This document shows positions 16,606 to 25,765 of a stretch of 64,000 bases of DNA, one piece after another. The notes beneath the pieces are model-generated. The model worked only from the letters and a program-made list of their open reading frames with translations. It made no database searches and had not been told where the DNA came from. The position numbers and the translations under genes are program-made. Source of the DNA: Pyxidicoccus parkwaysis (GTDB lineage Bacteria; Myxococcota; Myxococcia; Myxococcales; Myxococcaceae); assembly GCF_017301735.1 (NCBI RefSeq), contig NZ_CP071090.1:7678001-7742000 (forward strand), given 5' to 3'. Position 1 is the stretch's first letter; each line of letters starts with the position of its first letter.

Positions 16606-17687
16606 GCGCCTTCAAGGTGGGCTCTATCACCAATAGCGCCATTCTCTATATTTACGCAATGAGGGACTCCATTTGGATGGACCCCCCTTATCAGCGGCAG
16701 GGCGACATTTGGCCTCTGCCCAAGAGAAGGCTGCTCATCGACTCCATCATAAATGGATATGATCTCCCTAAGCTCTATTTCCATGAATTCACGAAGCCGA
16801 AGCTTGTGGATGGGAAGCGCTATGACTACGCGGTAATCGACGGCAAACAACGCCTCCAGAGTATTTTCCAGTTTATAAAAGGCGAGTTCACGCTCGACAA
16901 GGAAACCGAGTATATCCACGACACATCGATTGACCTTAGCGGCCTGAGCTATCAGGAACTAGCCAGAGAACAGCCAACACTAAAGATCAAATTTGACAGC
17001 TTCACGCTTCCAATATCAACCATACAGACTGACGACATTCAATACATCGAGGAGATGTTTTCTCGACTCAATGAGGCCGTTCCGCTGAATGCAGCCGAAA
17101 AGCGGAATGCGCTGCAGGGTCCGATACCGCCTGCGTCTCGGGAACTCGCTTCTCTTTCATTCTTCAAGAAGAAGCTTCCGTTCGACAATGCGCGATACAG
17201 ACACTACGAGCTTGCAACGAAGTTCCTGTATATTCAAAACAGAGAGCGACTGGTTGACACGAAGAAGGCATATCTTGACGAGTTTGTTCATGAATTCACG
17301 GATGTTGAACAGAAAGAGGTGGATGCGCTCAGCAAGAAGTCAGTGAAGGTTCTTCGCTCCATGTCATCCGTATTCACTGACGAAGATTCCCTCCTGAAGT
17401 CGGTCGGTATGGTTGTCATCTACTACTATCTCTTCTTTATTGCATTGAGGGATGGGTGGGCCGGCAAATTGCGCAGGGAATCGCTAGTTAACTTCGAGTC
17501 CCTCAGAAAGAAGAACCGCGACCTTGCGGAGCAGAGCGAAATAAAGGCGGACTACAACCTTTTGGAGTTCGACCGTCTCACACAAAGTCCCAATGATGCA
17601 GTGGCCCTGCAATACAGATTCGCCGTGCTGCGGCGTCACGTCGGCCCTAAGGATGGGCGTCCGCCAATACCGGGTGAAGAGAAGTAA
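16602..17687 (+). CDS. DUF262 (GmrS/ParB-Srx-like) protein
   Basis: 361 residues. The N-terminal DUF262 fold is shown by PPYQRQGDIWPLPKRRLLID and the family motif VIDGKQRLQSIF at about residues 79-90. Further conserved-looking positions include RLNEAVPLNAAEKRNA. DUF262 is the N-terminal half of GmrSD-type modification-dependent restriction enzymes. The usual DUF1524 HNH half is absent and the C terminus is helical. It is translationally coupled to the FRG gene and followed by an HNH gene 130 bp later, which may supply nuclease activity. AT-rich codon use marks it as cargo. Confidence 0.8.
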   Translation: MSAFKVGSITNSAILYIYAMRDSIWMDPPYQRQGDIWPLPKRRLLIDSIINGYDLPKLYFHEFTKPKLVDGKRYDYAVIDGKQRLQSIFQFIKGEFTLDKETEYIHDTSIDLSGLSYQELAREQPTLKIKFDSFTLPISTIQTDDIQYIEEMFSRLNEAVPLNAAEKRNALQGPIPPASRELASLSFFKKKLPFDNARYRHYELATKFLYIQNRERLVDTKKAYLDEFVHEFTDVEQKEVDALSKKSVKVLRSMSSVFTDEDSLLKSVGMVVIYYYLFFIALRDGWAGKLRRESLVNFESLRKKNRDLAEQSEIKADYNLLEFDRLTQSPNDAVALQYRFAVLRRHVGPKDGRPPIPGEEK

Positions 17688-17816
17688 TTAATTTTTTGGA
17701 GCCATATCGCATGCAGTGAAAGACTCCACGCAACCTATTTCAGCGGACCGCTGGCGCGACGGCGGGGAGTGTGTTCGATAGGCGGCCTTCGTGTGTCTTC
17801 TCAAGGCGGTGCAGAC

Positions 17817-18824
17817 ATGCCCGAAGTAGTTAATGATGACAATGGCTCGCTTTTCACAGGGGAGACTCTGCTGCGGCGAGGTAACCGGGTCCGCATCGAA
17901 ACTGGCGACGGCAGGGCCTGGAGTCTCTTCGTCACCAATGCACTCAAGTATCCGGCTGGCTGCCGCGCATACTTCGAAGGGCAAGGTCAAATCCCAGAGG
18001 GCCCTATTCATTGGGCAAAGGTCGCCGACCATCCTTTTGACATTGGCGCTCGATACTCTCGGAGCGACGTTCGCCGCCTCCTTGGCGACAAGCAGTGGCA
18101 GGATCAAGGCGGGAAGTGGGCGACTGGATACGTTAGGTCCGACGGTCGATACATCATCTTCGCGAACATCGAGACGGCCGGGCGAACTGGACACGACTAC
18201 AGCAATCGTTGGGACGAGCAGGCCCAGGAGCTTGAGTGGAGCGGCAAGCCCGGTGCCCGGGTTGGTCAACCTCTTATTGATGGGATGCTGGCAGCCAGCG
18301 GTCAGGTCCTTCTCTTCACGAGGCACGATTCTCGGGAGCTCTTCGTCTTCCGAGGTTGCGGAGTTGCAAAGTCCATTCAGAACACGGCTTCCGTTCGTGT
18401 AACGTGGGCGATCGCGAAGGCGCGCACCACAAATGTCCCTGAATTGGAACAACTCTCGAAGGAGGCGCAGCGTCGAGGTCAAGCCGTTCCGCCGACCGGC
18501 AATATGACTCCTCAAAGACGGACCACAACCACTGACGCCTTCGAACGCGACTCCGAAGTTCACGCCTCGGTCATGATGCGTGCGAAAGGCACGTGCGAAG
18601 CATGTCTAAAGCCGGCTCCTTTTCATAGGGACGATGGTACTCCGTATCTTGAGATGCATCATCTCAAGCGGCTTGCAGATGGAGGGCCGGACACAACAGA
18701 CAACGCGGTTGCAGTGTGTGCAAACTGCCATCGCGAGCTTCATTGCGGCGTCAGGAGAGAGCAGCTTCTTTCGGACATCTACCGCTCCCACAGCTTTCTC
18801 CGTCGCCCCGCCGCAACTGGGTGA
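17817..18824 (+). CDS. HNH endonuclease with N-terminal recognition region (McrA-like)
   Basis: 335 residues. The C-terminal 80 residues form an HNH nuclease: GTCEACLKPAPF, then LEMHHLKRLADGG, DNAVAVCANCHRELH, with metal-binding Cys pairs and catalytic His. The N-terminal 220 residues include RYSRSDVRRLLGD, KWATGYVRSDGRYIIFANI and LFTRHDSRELFVFRGCG, which resemble the DUF3427-type modules fused to restriction nucleases; this assignment is weak. It could cut modified DNA of incoming phages. It lies in the same direction as the FRG-DUF262 pair with a 130-bp gap, and may belong to that system or be separate. Confidence 0.7.
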   Translation: MPEVVNDDNGSLFTGETLLRRGNRVRIETGDGRAWSLFVTNALKYPAGCRAYFEGQGQIPEGPIHWAKVADHPFDIGARYSRSDVRRLLGDKQWQDQGGKWATGYVRSDGRYIIFANIETAGRTGHDYSNRWDEQAQELEWSGKPGARVGQPLIDGMLAASGQVLLFTRHDSRELFVFRGCGVAKSIQNTASVRVTWAIAKARTTNVPELEQLSKEAQRRGQAVPPTGNMTPQRRTTTTDAFERDSEVHASVMMRAKGTCEACLKPAPFHRDDGTPYLEMHHLKRLADGGPDTTDNAVAVCANCHRELHCGVRREQLLSDIYRSHSFLRRPAATG

Positions 18825-18963
18825 ACCGAGAGGCTGGTACCAACGGGCGGTGTGGCCCACAAGCAACTCAGTGTGTCGTTCAGCCGGTGGTCTGGCATTC
18901 ACGAAGAGGTCATCGAGCGTTGGGGGTTGCTGGCACGGCAGGCGGCCCGTACTTGGTCATGCC

Positions 18964-19911
18964 TCAGCGCGTCTCGTACGCCGCGAGTCCGAGTACCGGC
19001 ACAGCACCTGGCGCTTTGATGAACGTGAGAAGCCGGCGCGCGAGTGCCCCACCGTCCTCCTCCTGCTCCAGTTTGTTCATCCAAGCGCGCGCCGCCTTCG
19101 CATCCCCCTGCTTCACCCGACACACGCCCTGGCTGTACCAGCCCAGCAGATACTCTGCGGCGTCCACCCGTGCGAAGGCCGCCTCGGCTTCCTTCCAGCG
19201 CCCGAGCTTCGCGAGAAGCGAGCCGTGCGCGAGGGGCGCGGTGTCGATGCCCTCATCGAGCGCGGTAGAGCGCTCGAATTCGGCAATCGCCTCCTCCACC
19301 TGACCGAGCGCCTCCAGGCGAAGTCCGAGCCCGAGGTGAGCCTCCCAGTCCTCCGGTTGCGCTGCCACCCACTCCCGCGCGGCAGCGAGGGCCTCCTCGA
19401 GCTTTCCGGCCTTCACGAGCAGGCGCACACGCGCGCCGCGGGCAAAGGTGTGCTTCGGCTGCACCCACGCCAGCGCGTTGTAGGTGCCCGCCCCCTCCAG
19501 ATAGAGCCCGAGGTCTTCCTCGGCCTGTGCCTTGAGCTCCCACGCACGCGCGTCGTTTGGGTTCTTCTGGACGGCCGTTTCCAACTGGAAGATGGCGATG
19601 CGGCGCAGTCCCCTCCGGGCGGCCTCCGGCACGCCATCCACGTCCGCCCGCCACGCGAGAGAGAAGGCCATGAGCCGATGGCACTCAGCGGACGCATCGT
19701 CCCCCACAGCCTTGTCGAGGAGGGCCAGCGCCTTGTCGAGCTCGGCGGCGACGTCCTTCTGCGACGCTCCATTCGCGCGTGCGAGCGCCTGGTCCACCTC
19801 GGCGTTGCAGCGCACCGGTTGCGCGACGGCGCGCGCAGTCACCAGCAAGCACACCGCCGCCGCGAGCGCTGCCCATTGACGCGTCAGGAGTTGCATGGCC
19901 GTGGACTTCAC
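18964..19911 (-). CDS. Exported tetratricopeptide-repeat protein
   Basis: 315 residues from a GTG that overlaps the stop of the upstream C39 gene (GTGA). An ATG six codons in (19896) is an alternative. A signal peptide (WAALAAAVCLLVTARAVA) is followed by TPR-like helical repeats from about residue 80 to 290, with classic positions such as ALAAAREWVAAQPEDWEAHL and LGQVEEAIAEFERSTAL. TPRs mediate protein binding. Being translationally coupled to a papain-like peptidase gene, it may present substrate to it or hold it in check. Confidence 0.75.
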   Translation of the reverse strand: MKSTAMQLLTRQWAALAAAVCLLVTARAVAQPVRCNAEVDQALARANGASQKDVAAELDKALALLDKAVGDDASAECHRLMAFSLAWRADVDGVPEAARRGLRRIAIFQLETAVQKNPNDARAWELKAQAEEDLGLYLEGAGTYNALAWVQPKHTFARGARVRLLVKAGKLEEALAAAREWVAAQPEDWEAHLGLGLRLEALGQVEEAIAEFERSTALDEGIDTAPLAHGSLLAKLGRWKEAEAAFARVDAAEYLLGWYSQGVCRVKQGDAKAARAWMNKLEQEEDGGALARRLLTFIKAPGAVPVLGLAAYETR

Positions 19912-20720
19912 GACGCCCCCAGAGGTTGGAACGTCGTGAACTCGCCCGACGACTTGTAGCCCTGAATCGACTCCGTCGACTTCGGCACCTGCTTGAGGAC
20001 TCCGTCCTCCACCTTGAAGCGCACCTCGTTACCGCTGGCCGGGTCATTCGCGAAGAAGAGGTTGCCCTCCTTGCGGGTCAGGCACACCCAGTGGTCAGTG
20101 CCGAGGGTGCCGCCGCTGCCACCCGGCTTGTAGTCCACACCGAGCACCACGGGCCGGCCTGCCTCCAGTTCCTTCGTCACGGTGTCCACGCTCCACGCCG
20201 TCGTCTTCGACACCGCGAAGTCCTTCTCCGTGGCGCTGCCGGCCGCGCCCCACACCAGCAGGTTGCCGACGTAGCCGCCGTGGGTGTCGAGGTGCTCGTC
20301 CAGCGCGCCTGGCGTGAGCGTTTCACCAGAGAGCTTGGAGATGGCCATCGCCATGGAGCTCACCGCGCAACCGCGCTCCTTCAGCGTATGGGCTCCTTCC
20401 CCGGCCCCCATCAACCTGCTGCCCCACTCCGCGTCCCCCTGCCTGTACATGGGCGTCCCGTCCGTGGACGTCGGGAAGGGCGTGCCGTCCGCCCGCGCGA
20501 AGCTGGCAGAGGGCGTGGGCGTCGGCGGGACACCGCCCATGAGGGCCAGCGTCGCCGCGGAGTAGCTCGGCCCGGAGGGCGCGCCCTGCGGCGGCGGGGC
20601 ATACGACGCCGGGTAGCGGCAGACGTACTCTTCCACCTGGTTGCCACTGCCCGTCTCGGTGCGGCTGGTGGTGGCAGAGCTGGAGGGCGTCACCGACGAT
20701 GTGGCCGTCGAGCTCTCCAT
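19908..20720 (-). CDS. Papain-like C39-family peptidase domain protein
   Basis: 270 residues from ATG 20720 (GAAGG upstream; the frame is open further up but looks non-coding). The first 90 residues are Ser/Thr/Pro-rich. The peptidase domain shows the Cys box KERGCAVSSMAMA, a His box GTDHWVCLTR and a following Asn/Asp (FFANDPASGN), the pattern of C39_2 cysteine peptidases. No signal peptide is evident. It is coupled to the TPR gene and divergent from the DUF4157 gene at 20994, suggesting a three-gene accessory cassette. Confidence 0.75.
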   Translation of the reverse strand: MESSTATSSVTPSSSATTSRTETGSGNQVEEYVCRYPASYAPPPQGAPSGPSYSAATLALMGGVPPTPTPSASFARADGTPFPTSTDGTPMYRQGDAEWGSRLMGAGEGAHTLKERGCAVSSMAMAISKLSGETLTPGALDEHLDTHGGYVGNLLVWGAAGSATEKDFAVSKTTAWSVDTVTKELEAGRPVVLGVDYKPGGSGGTLGTDHWVCLTRKEGNLFFANDPASGNEVRFKVEDGVLKQVPKSTESIQGYKSSGEFTTFQPLGAS

Positions 20721-20993
20721 GGAGGTGGTGCCTTCGGGGAAGCAGGCCGGTGCCTGCGAGCTGCGAATGGGGTCCACGGGGTGCTCCGGGTTGAGGTTTC
20801 CGGGAAGCGCTGCAGGCTGGCCGCCAACGCCAGGGCGAGTCCCCTCCGTGGGTTGCACCGTCGGCGCCGTCCAGGTGCGGCACGTCCGTCTCGGGGCGCG
20901 GACGGCACCCCGCCGGCGGCTCACGTGTAGACGGGTGTCGCGTCCGGGCACGTGCGCTGCACTCGCGCGCGGGCACCTCTTCTGGGAGTCACC

Positions 20994-21995
20994 ATGGAAA
21001 GACTGACGCGCACCGGCCGCCCCGAAATCGACACGCACACCGAGCCCTCCTCACCTGCAGGAGGTGCTTCCGGGCCATCCTTCCGCCTCGTGCGCGGCGC
21101 GGCCCCGCCATCCACCAACTCCGTCGAGGCGTTCGGCTCGCCAACGCCGACAGCGGCGCCACCCGCTGCGACGAGGTCAGGCCTCGCGCAGGCCGAGCCC
21201 GAACAGGTGACACGCAAGAGCAGCGGCACCGCGCAGAAGGGCTTCTGGAGTTCGGTCACTTCCGGCGCAGGCGATGCACTCCGCGACCTGGCGCGGGGTG
21301 CTGCGGACGCTGCCGTGGGCCTCGTGCGCAACGGCGCCGAGGCCGCGAGGACGCTGGCGGGAGGCGTCGGGAAGCTCGTCACCGGGCGCGTCGGCGAAGG
21401 GCTCGCCCAGCTCGGCCGGGGGCTCGTGAAGGTGGTGCAGACGCCCGTGGACGCGCTGATGATGGTGGGCGGGCGCACCATCGGCGCCGTGCAGACGCTG
21501 CTGGGCGTGGAACCAGTAGGCCGGAAGCTGACGGGGGCGGAGTTAGCCGCTTTGCGGAGCGTGTATGGCGACTCCATCGACTACTCCCGCATCCGCATCA
21601 AGGAAGGCAACGCGGGCCTGCTCACGCTGTCCGGCCGGCCCTTCACCCTTGGGGACACCATCTACGTGCCCCGCAAGCACCTGCCCCTCACCGAGGCGTT
21701 GCTCGTCCACGAGTCCGCGCACGTGTGGCAGCACCAGAACGGCGGCACCGACTACATGAGCGAGTCGCTCGCCGGGCAGTACCTGGGCTACGGGTACGAC
21801 TTCGCCAAGGCCCTGCGGGAGGGCACGCCCTGGGCGGAGATGAACCCGGAACAGCAGGCGGAGCTGCTCGAGCAGGCCTTCCGCCAGGGCTGCTTCGCAA
21901 CGCCCCCGAAGCCCTTCATCGTCAACGGGAAGGACTACTCCGCGCAGCTCGTGGCCATCCGGGAGGACGTCCGCGCGGGCCGCGGGGCGCCATAG
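20994..21995 (+). CDS. DUF4157-type protein with HExxH-like metal motif
   Basis: 333 residues. The C-terminal part has the DUF4157 pattern: a strand-rich start (SIDYSRIRIKEGNAGL), GDTIYVPRKH, then LLVHESAHVWQHQNGG, where HESAH matches the zinc-peptidase HExxH. The middle (about 95-180) is a glycine-rich amphipathic helical stretch with membrane-active look. DUF4157 domains occur in polymorphic toxins and contractile-injection cargo. GGGAG precedes the ATG. Together with the divergent C39 peptidase/TPR pair it could be a toxin-processing unit; this is inference. Confidence 0.7.
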   Translation: MERLTRTGRPEIDTHTEPSSPAGGASGPSFRLVRGAAPPSTNSVEAFGSPTPTAAPPAATRSGLAQAEPEQVTRKSSGTAQKGFWSSVTSGAGDALRDLARGAADAAVGLVRNGAEAARTLAGGVGKLVTGRVGEGLAQLGRGLVKVVQTPVDALMMVGGRTIGAVQTLLGVEPVGRKLTGAELAALRSVYGDSIDYSRIRIKEGNAGLLTLSGRPFTLGDTIYVPRKHLPLTEALLVHESAHVWQHQNGGTDYMSESLAGQYLGYGYDFAKALREGTPWAEMNPEQQAELLEQAFRQGCFATPPKPFIVNGKDYSAQLVAIREDVRAGRGAP

Positions 21996-22152
21996 GCACG
22001 GGCTTCAGGAATGCGCGTGCGGTCCTTCCCTGATCTGACGGTTGTGACACCTGTGGGCCGTCCAAATAACGCCGTCTGTCCCTGCTGTTGTCGCCCGTGC
22101 GTTGTCGAAAGTTTCGTGGCAACCAAAACACAAATCTCTCGCCTTTTGTGAC

Positions 22153-23556
22153 CTAGCGTCCTGTGTCGAATGCCTTCACGTTTCTGATGGAGATGATTCC
22201 AGGCCCTGGCTTTGCGCAGCCCTCATTTATGCGAATGCCAAGAATGCTAAAGGATGCGCCTGGAATCCCCTTGAAGTCAAAATCAATTGACGCCGCGTGC
22301 CACTTCCCATCTCCAACGTGCTCGCTCGGCACGACGAGTCGCTTCCGGTACGGCGAGAATGCATTATCTGGATCTTCTTCACTGTCGGCGCCAACCTCAA
22401 GGGTCCGGCCGCCGGCTGTTCTCTGCATGGGTATTGCATAAACGAACAAGTTGGAATGCTTTGCGCGAGAATAATTCGCAAGATATTCAAACTCAAATCG
22501 ACCGGCCAGCACTGAGAGCGCCTTGTTCGCCCCAACGAGTTCTGTCCCTTTGGCAAAGATCTCCAACTGAGGCGCCCCGTCTGGCGCCTGCGAATGGACG
22601 TTAATTCGCTCTGAGAACCCTTGCGCTGTCGAGTACAGCTCCCAGTCGACATATCGATTGGGGGTCTCATTTGCATCATACGCAAGTAGCCGGTCATTAC
22701 CCGCATGCGGAGTCTCCGGCATGACCGGCAGGAGCGTTCGCAGAAAGGGCGCCAGATCACTGTAGTTCTCGCCATAACTAACTACTCGGATGCGGTCGCT
22801 CGAATGTTGCTGCGCCAGCGCGGCGTAGTCTCGCTGAAGACACAGTCGATAATGGGTGCGTTCAGATTCTGCAAATACAGCGCGGGCCCAATCCAGGAGC
22901 GCGCCAAAGTTTGGATCAGCCAACCCCTCTCCACAGCCAATAAAAACAACCGTGCTTCTGAGTAATATGCTTCTTAGCACCAGTTGTGCATGCCGGTCTG
23001 AGGTTATTTTCTCATAGTCGCGGACACCTAGGATGACCGACTCTGGATCTCTCCAGAACCCATGGAGATGAATGACGCCCGTTTCCGTCTTGTTTAATAC
23101 GTGTTCAATGTCGCCGACCTGTCGCCATGTGACCGCCGGCAACTTCGTTGCTTCCTCGATAAGTCCGTCGTAATTTGTTGTTGCCAGCTGTCCGGGCAGT
23201 GAGCTGATCGCTTCGAGCACTTCCTTGTACTCGATGGACAGTCCCGAGAAGGAGTTGCGAAGCCAGCTGCGGTAGTCTCCTCCTTTGGGTGCTTTCAGCT
23301 TTCGGGTTACGAACTCTGCTGCGGCAAGTAGCGAATCAAGATCCCCAGAGCGAATTAGGGTTTGAAATGCCCCGACAACCGCCTCGCCGATGCTTGCTAC
23401 CTTCTTGGCCTCATTGATTCCACTTTCGATAAGGCCTGTCCATGATGCACATGGGTTGCCCTTTGTTGCTCCAACGGAAACTCCAGAGCCAACAACGAAG
23501 AGCGCATCACCGTCTCGAACACGCAGGCGCAGGTCATCAACAGGTGTGGTCGACAT
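22153..23556 (-). CDS. SIR2-like domain protein with C-terminal beta-sandwich region, candidate defence gene
   Basis: 467 residues. The N-terminal half is SIR2-like: DALFVVGSGVSVGATKG, PGQLATTNYDGLIEEATK, TGVIHLHGFW and a VFIGCG strand, the pattern of NAD-binding defence SIR2 proteins that deplete NAD+. From about residue 290 a second region (NRYVDWELYSTAQG to ISIRNVKAFDTGR) looks like a beta-sandwich of carbohydrate-binding type, which may sense the trigger. It is a stand-alone leftward gene in visibly AT-richer DNA than its neighbours. Thoeris ThsA is related in its first domain only; no TIR partner is adjacent. Confidence 0.78.
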   Translation of the reverse strand: MSTTPVDDLRLRVRDGDALFVVGSGVSVGATKGNPCASWTGLIESGINEAKKVASIGEAVVGAFQTLIRSGDLDSLLAAAEFVTRKLKAPKGGDYRSWLRNSFSGLSIEYKEVLEAISSLPGQLATTNYDGLIEEATKLPAVTWRQVGDIEHVLNKTETGVIHLHGFWRDPESVILGVRDYEKITSDRHAQLVLRSILLRSTVVFIGCGEGLADPNFGALLDWARAVFAESERTHYRLCLQRDYAALAQQHSSDRIRVVSYGENYSDLAPFLRTLLPVMPETPHAGNDRLLAYDANETPNRYVDWELYSTAQGFSERINVHSQAPDGAPQLEIFAKGTELVGANKALSVLAGRFEFEYLANYSRAKHSNLFVYAIPMQRTAGGRTLEVGADSEEDPDNAFSPYRKRLVVPSEHVGDGKWHAASIDFDFKGIPGASFSILGIRINEGCAKPGPGIISIRNVKAFDTGR

Positions 23557-23612
23557 GTCGTCCTCTCAGCTATGACGGGCCTTGAGTCTATCTGGGCTGC
23601 TCGAAGCGCACC

Positions 23613-24260
23613 TCACTCGGCCCATGTCTCTTCGCGACGCGCGGCATCGGCGAGCTCGGCCACGTCCTCCGCGCTGAGCTTCACCGGCTGCCCTAGGAGA
23701 CCCGGCACCAGCTCGGTGTGGTGGATGACGGCCACGTTCTGTGGCTGCTGGTTCACGACAGGCTTCTGGTGGGCCATGACGAGAAGCCCCTGCACCCAGA
23801 GCCGGTGACGGCGCGTCGCAGCCAGCAGGCACCGGCGAACACGCTGGGCCTCGTACTCGAGCTTCTCCACGTAGTCCCTGGGGCGCCCGTTCACCATGAC
23901 GTTGTCGCCGCCCACCCACACCTTGCCGCTCAACGCCTTGGTGTTGATGACGAAGACGCCGGGCGGACCGATGACGAGATGGTCCAGGTTTGCGCCACGG
24001 CTCCCCACGCGCACGTCGTGCTCGACGTGCCAGCCGTGAGGCCGGATCTGCTCCAGCAGCGCCCCCACACGCTCTTCGCCGTCCGCGCCGAGCCGCCACG
24101 CACGCTCGTCGGTGTGGAGGTCGAAGAGGCGCGTGAAGAACGTCTTGATGGGCGCGGCGTCTGCCAGCTCCTGTTGCTTGTCCCTCGCACTCTGTCCAGG
24201 ACGGCGCCCGGTGCGAGTGGCCACTGGCTCGGGTCGCGGCTCACGCTTCCTGAAGAACAT
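23613..24260 (-). CDS. NERD-domain protein
   Basis: 215 residues from ATG 24260, chosen because GGAGGGGGG precedes it. The NERD (nuclease-related) domain runs from about residue 60: GADGEERVGALLEQIRPHGW, then GANLDHLVIGPPGVFVINTK and GKVWVGGDNVMVNG. The acidic and Lys residues around NLDHLVIG...VINTK are those of the nuclease-like fold. NERD proteins occur in DNA-processing and defence settings. Codon use is GC-rich like the phage, unlike the adjacent SIR2 gene. Confidence 0.75.
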   Translation of the reverse strand: MFFRKREPRPEPVATRTGRRPGQSARDKQQELADAAPIKTFFTRLFDLHTDERAWRLGADGEERVGALLEQIRPHGWHVEHDVRVGSRGANLDHLVIGPPGVFVINTKALSGKVWVGGDNVMVNGRPRDYVEKLEYEAQRVRRCLLAATRRHRLWVQGLLVMAHQKPVVNQQPQNVAVIHHTELVPGLLGQPVKLSAEDVAELADAARREETWAE

Positions 24261-24401
24261 GCCCCCCTCCACGTGCGGCATTCAGATACAGCAGGAGCAG
24301 ACGGTAGCGCGTGAGGCCTGGTGCCGTGCAGCGGGTCCGGTCGGCCCCGGAGTGCCGCCGGCATGCGCGGCGCGCCCCTTCTCTCGCGTGGAGGTGCCTA
24401 C

Positions 24402-24620
24402 GTGCGGAGAACCCGTCCCCCAGCCCAGACGCCGGAGCAACTGCGCCGGAAGCGCGTCCGCGAGGATTACGCGCTGGCGCTGCGTCGGCTCCAGGGTGTG
24501 CCCGAGGAACAGCCGCCACCGCCGAGCCAGCTCGCTGCCGATGAGCGCTGCAGGTGCGGCGCGGAGCTGCTGCTCGTGGGCGGCCGGCGCATCTGCGCGG
24601 ACGGCACCCACGACGATTGA
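24402..24620 (+). CDS. Small zinc-ribbon-like phage protein
   Basis: 72 residues from GTG 24402 (GGAGG eight bases upstream). A basic helical N-terminal part (PEQLRRKRVREDYALALRRL) precedes CRCGAELLLVGGRRICADG, a half zinc ribbon. An exact copy of the recurrent GCGCCCCTTCT element lies at 24372-24382. Function unknown. Confidence 0.5.
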   Translation: MRRTRPPAQTPEQLRRKRVREDYALALRRLQGVPEEQPPPPSQLAADERCRCGAELLLVGGRRICADGTHDD

Positions 24621-24809
24621 GCCTGTCGTGGTGGCGGCAGGCTCCAGGCGCGGCCGTCTTCCGCCTGCCAAGCCCACCACACCCGCCGGAGCATGGGGCT
24701 CACGGCGGGCCTTTCAAGCGGCTCCGGACGACGGAGCCCGCCCGGGCAGGGACGGTCCTCCCCCGCCTTCCCTGCCCGGGCTCTTTCTCGCACCGCTCCG
24801 GAGGTCGCC

Positions 24810-25028
24810 GTGTCACGAGCAGCTCAGGACCGGGCAGACAGCTCCGTGGTGCGGTGGCAGTCGGGGCGACTCCGCGTAGTGCAGGATGACGCGCTGCCGC
24901 CCCGGTTGGAGGTGTTCGACGGACCCGACGGTGAGTCGCCTGCGTGGTACGAGCCGGCGCTCCCTTGGGCCACCGAGTCCGCGGTGAGCGCCCTCGTGCA
25001 GGAACTCGTCGCCGAGCTGGCGCGATAG
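24810..25028 (+). CDS. Small hypothetical phage protein
   Basis: 72 residues from GTG 24810 (CGGAGG upstream). The sequence VVRWQSGRLRVVQDDALPPR suggests beta strands, then a helix ALVQELVAELAR. Function unknown. The 189 bp before it hold no other supported gene. Confidence 0.45.
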   Translation: MSRAAQDRADSSVVRWQSGRLRVVQDDALPPRLEVFDGPDGESPAWYEPALPWATESAVSALVQELVAELAR

Positions 25029-25127
25029 CGCAACGTGCCCGTGCGCCTCAGCCTACGGTGAATTCCCGCAGTAAATGACATGCGTGAATAGCTTGAATTG
25101 CGCGAGTTGCGGCGTTATCCCTTGGGC

Positions 25128-25763
25128 ATGCCGAAGCTGACATTCACGGTGCTCGCGGTGCTGCTGGTGGGCGCGGCGGGCTGTGGTTCGGCCACGATGA
25201 GCAGTTCTGGGAAGCCCGCCTCAGCAAAGTGGGTTGGGCCCACGTTGCCCTCGCCTGCTGGTGGCACGGTTCAGACGACCATCTACTACGGCCCCTGGCA
25301 GTGCAGTGCTGCGTGGATGACTCGCTGCGAGCGGCAGTGCGCATCGCAGGGCCATGCGTTACTGGGGTGCATCTGGGTGGCGGATATCAAAGGCGACTGG
25401 CACGGGCGCTTCGCCTTCTTTTTCCCGGCAGAGGCTGGTGGACGGGTAGCCATCACCCACTGCTGTTGCGACTACCCGAAGGTCTCCGACTTGGAGCAGC
25501 GGCGGGAAACCTGGGAGAACGCGCGCACCGGATTCAGGAACCAGTGGGGCCGCGAGTTTGGGGCGTGGCCGCAGACCGCAGGCCGCAACTGGCCCGGACA
25601 CCACATCCTCGACTTGCTGCACGGTGGCGACCCTACAGCGCCTGCCAACGTGCTGCCCGTCGAGCCAGAGGTGCACAAGGCCATCAATAACGCCTACCCA
25701 GCGTGCTACACGCGCGGGGCTCAGTGGAGCGCGGTGGGGCCTGACCGGCCTTACGTCGACTAG
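25128..25763 (+). CDS. Lipoprotein with C-terminal GHH/HNH-like module, candidate SitA-like toxin
   Basis: 211 residues from ATG 25128. MPKLTFTVLAVLLVGAAGC is a lipoprotein signal with Gly at +2. The Cys-rich middle leads to a C-terminal module with GHHILDLLHGG, then ANVLPVEPEVHKAIN and a final CY. The spacing of His-His, Asn and His resembles HNH/treble-clef nuclease toxins. A SUKH-type immunity gene starts 2 bp after the stop. Myxobacteria exchange lipoprotein toxins (SitA) by outer-membrane exchange, and their genes are known from phage-like elements. The match here is by architecture only. Confidence 0.6.
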   Translation: MPKLTFTVLAVLLVGAAGCGSATMSSSGKPASAKWVGPTLPSPAGGTVQTTIYYGPWQCSAAWMTRCERQCASQGHALLGCIWVADIKGDWHGRFAFFFPAEAGGRVAITHCCCDYPKVSDLEQRRETWENARTGFRNQWGREFGAWPQTAGRNWPGHHILDLLHGGDPTAPANVLPVEPEVHKAINNAYPACYTRGAQWSAVGPDRPYVD

Positions 25764-25765
25764 CC

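Noticed and set aside
22160-22610. Plus-strand frames inside the SIR2 gene
   Set aside because: They are shadows. The SIR2 motifs are on the minus strand across the same DNA.
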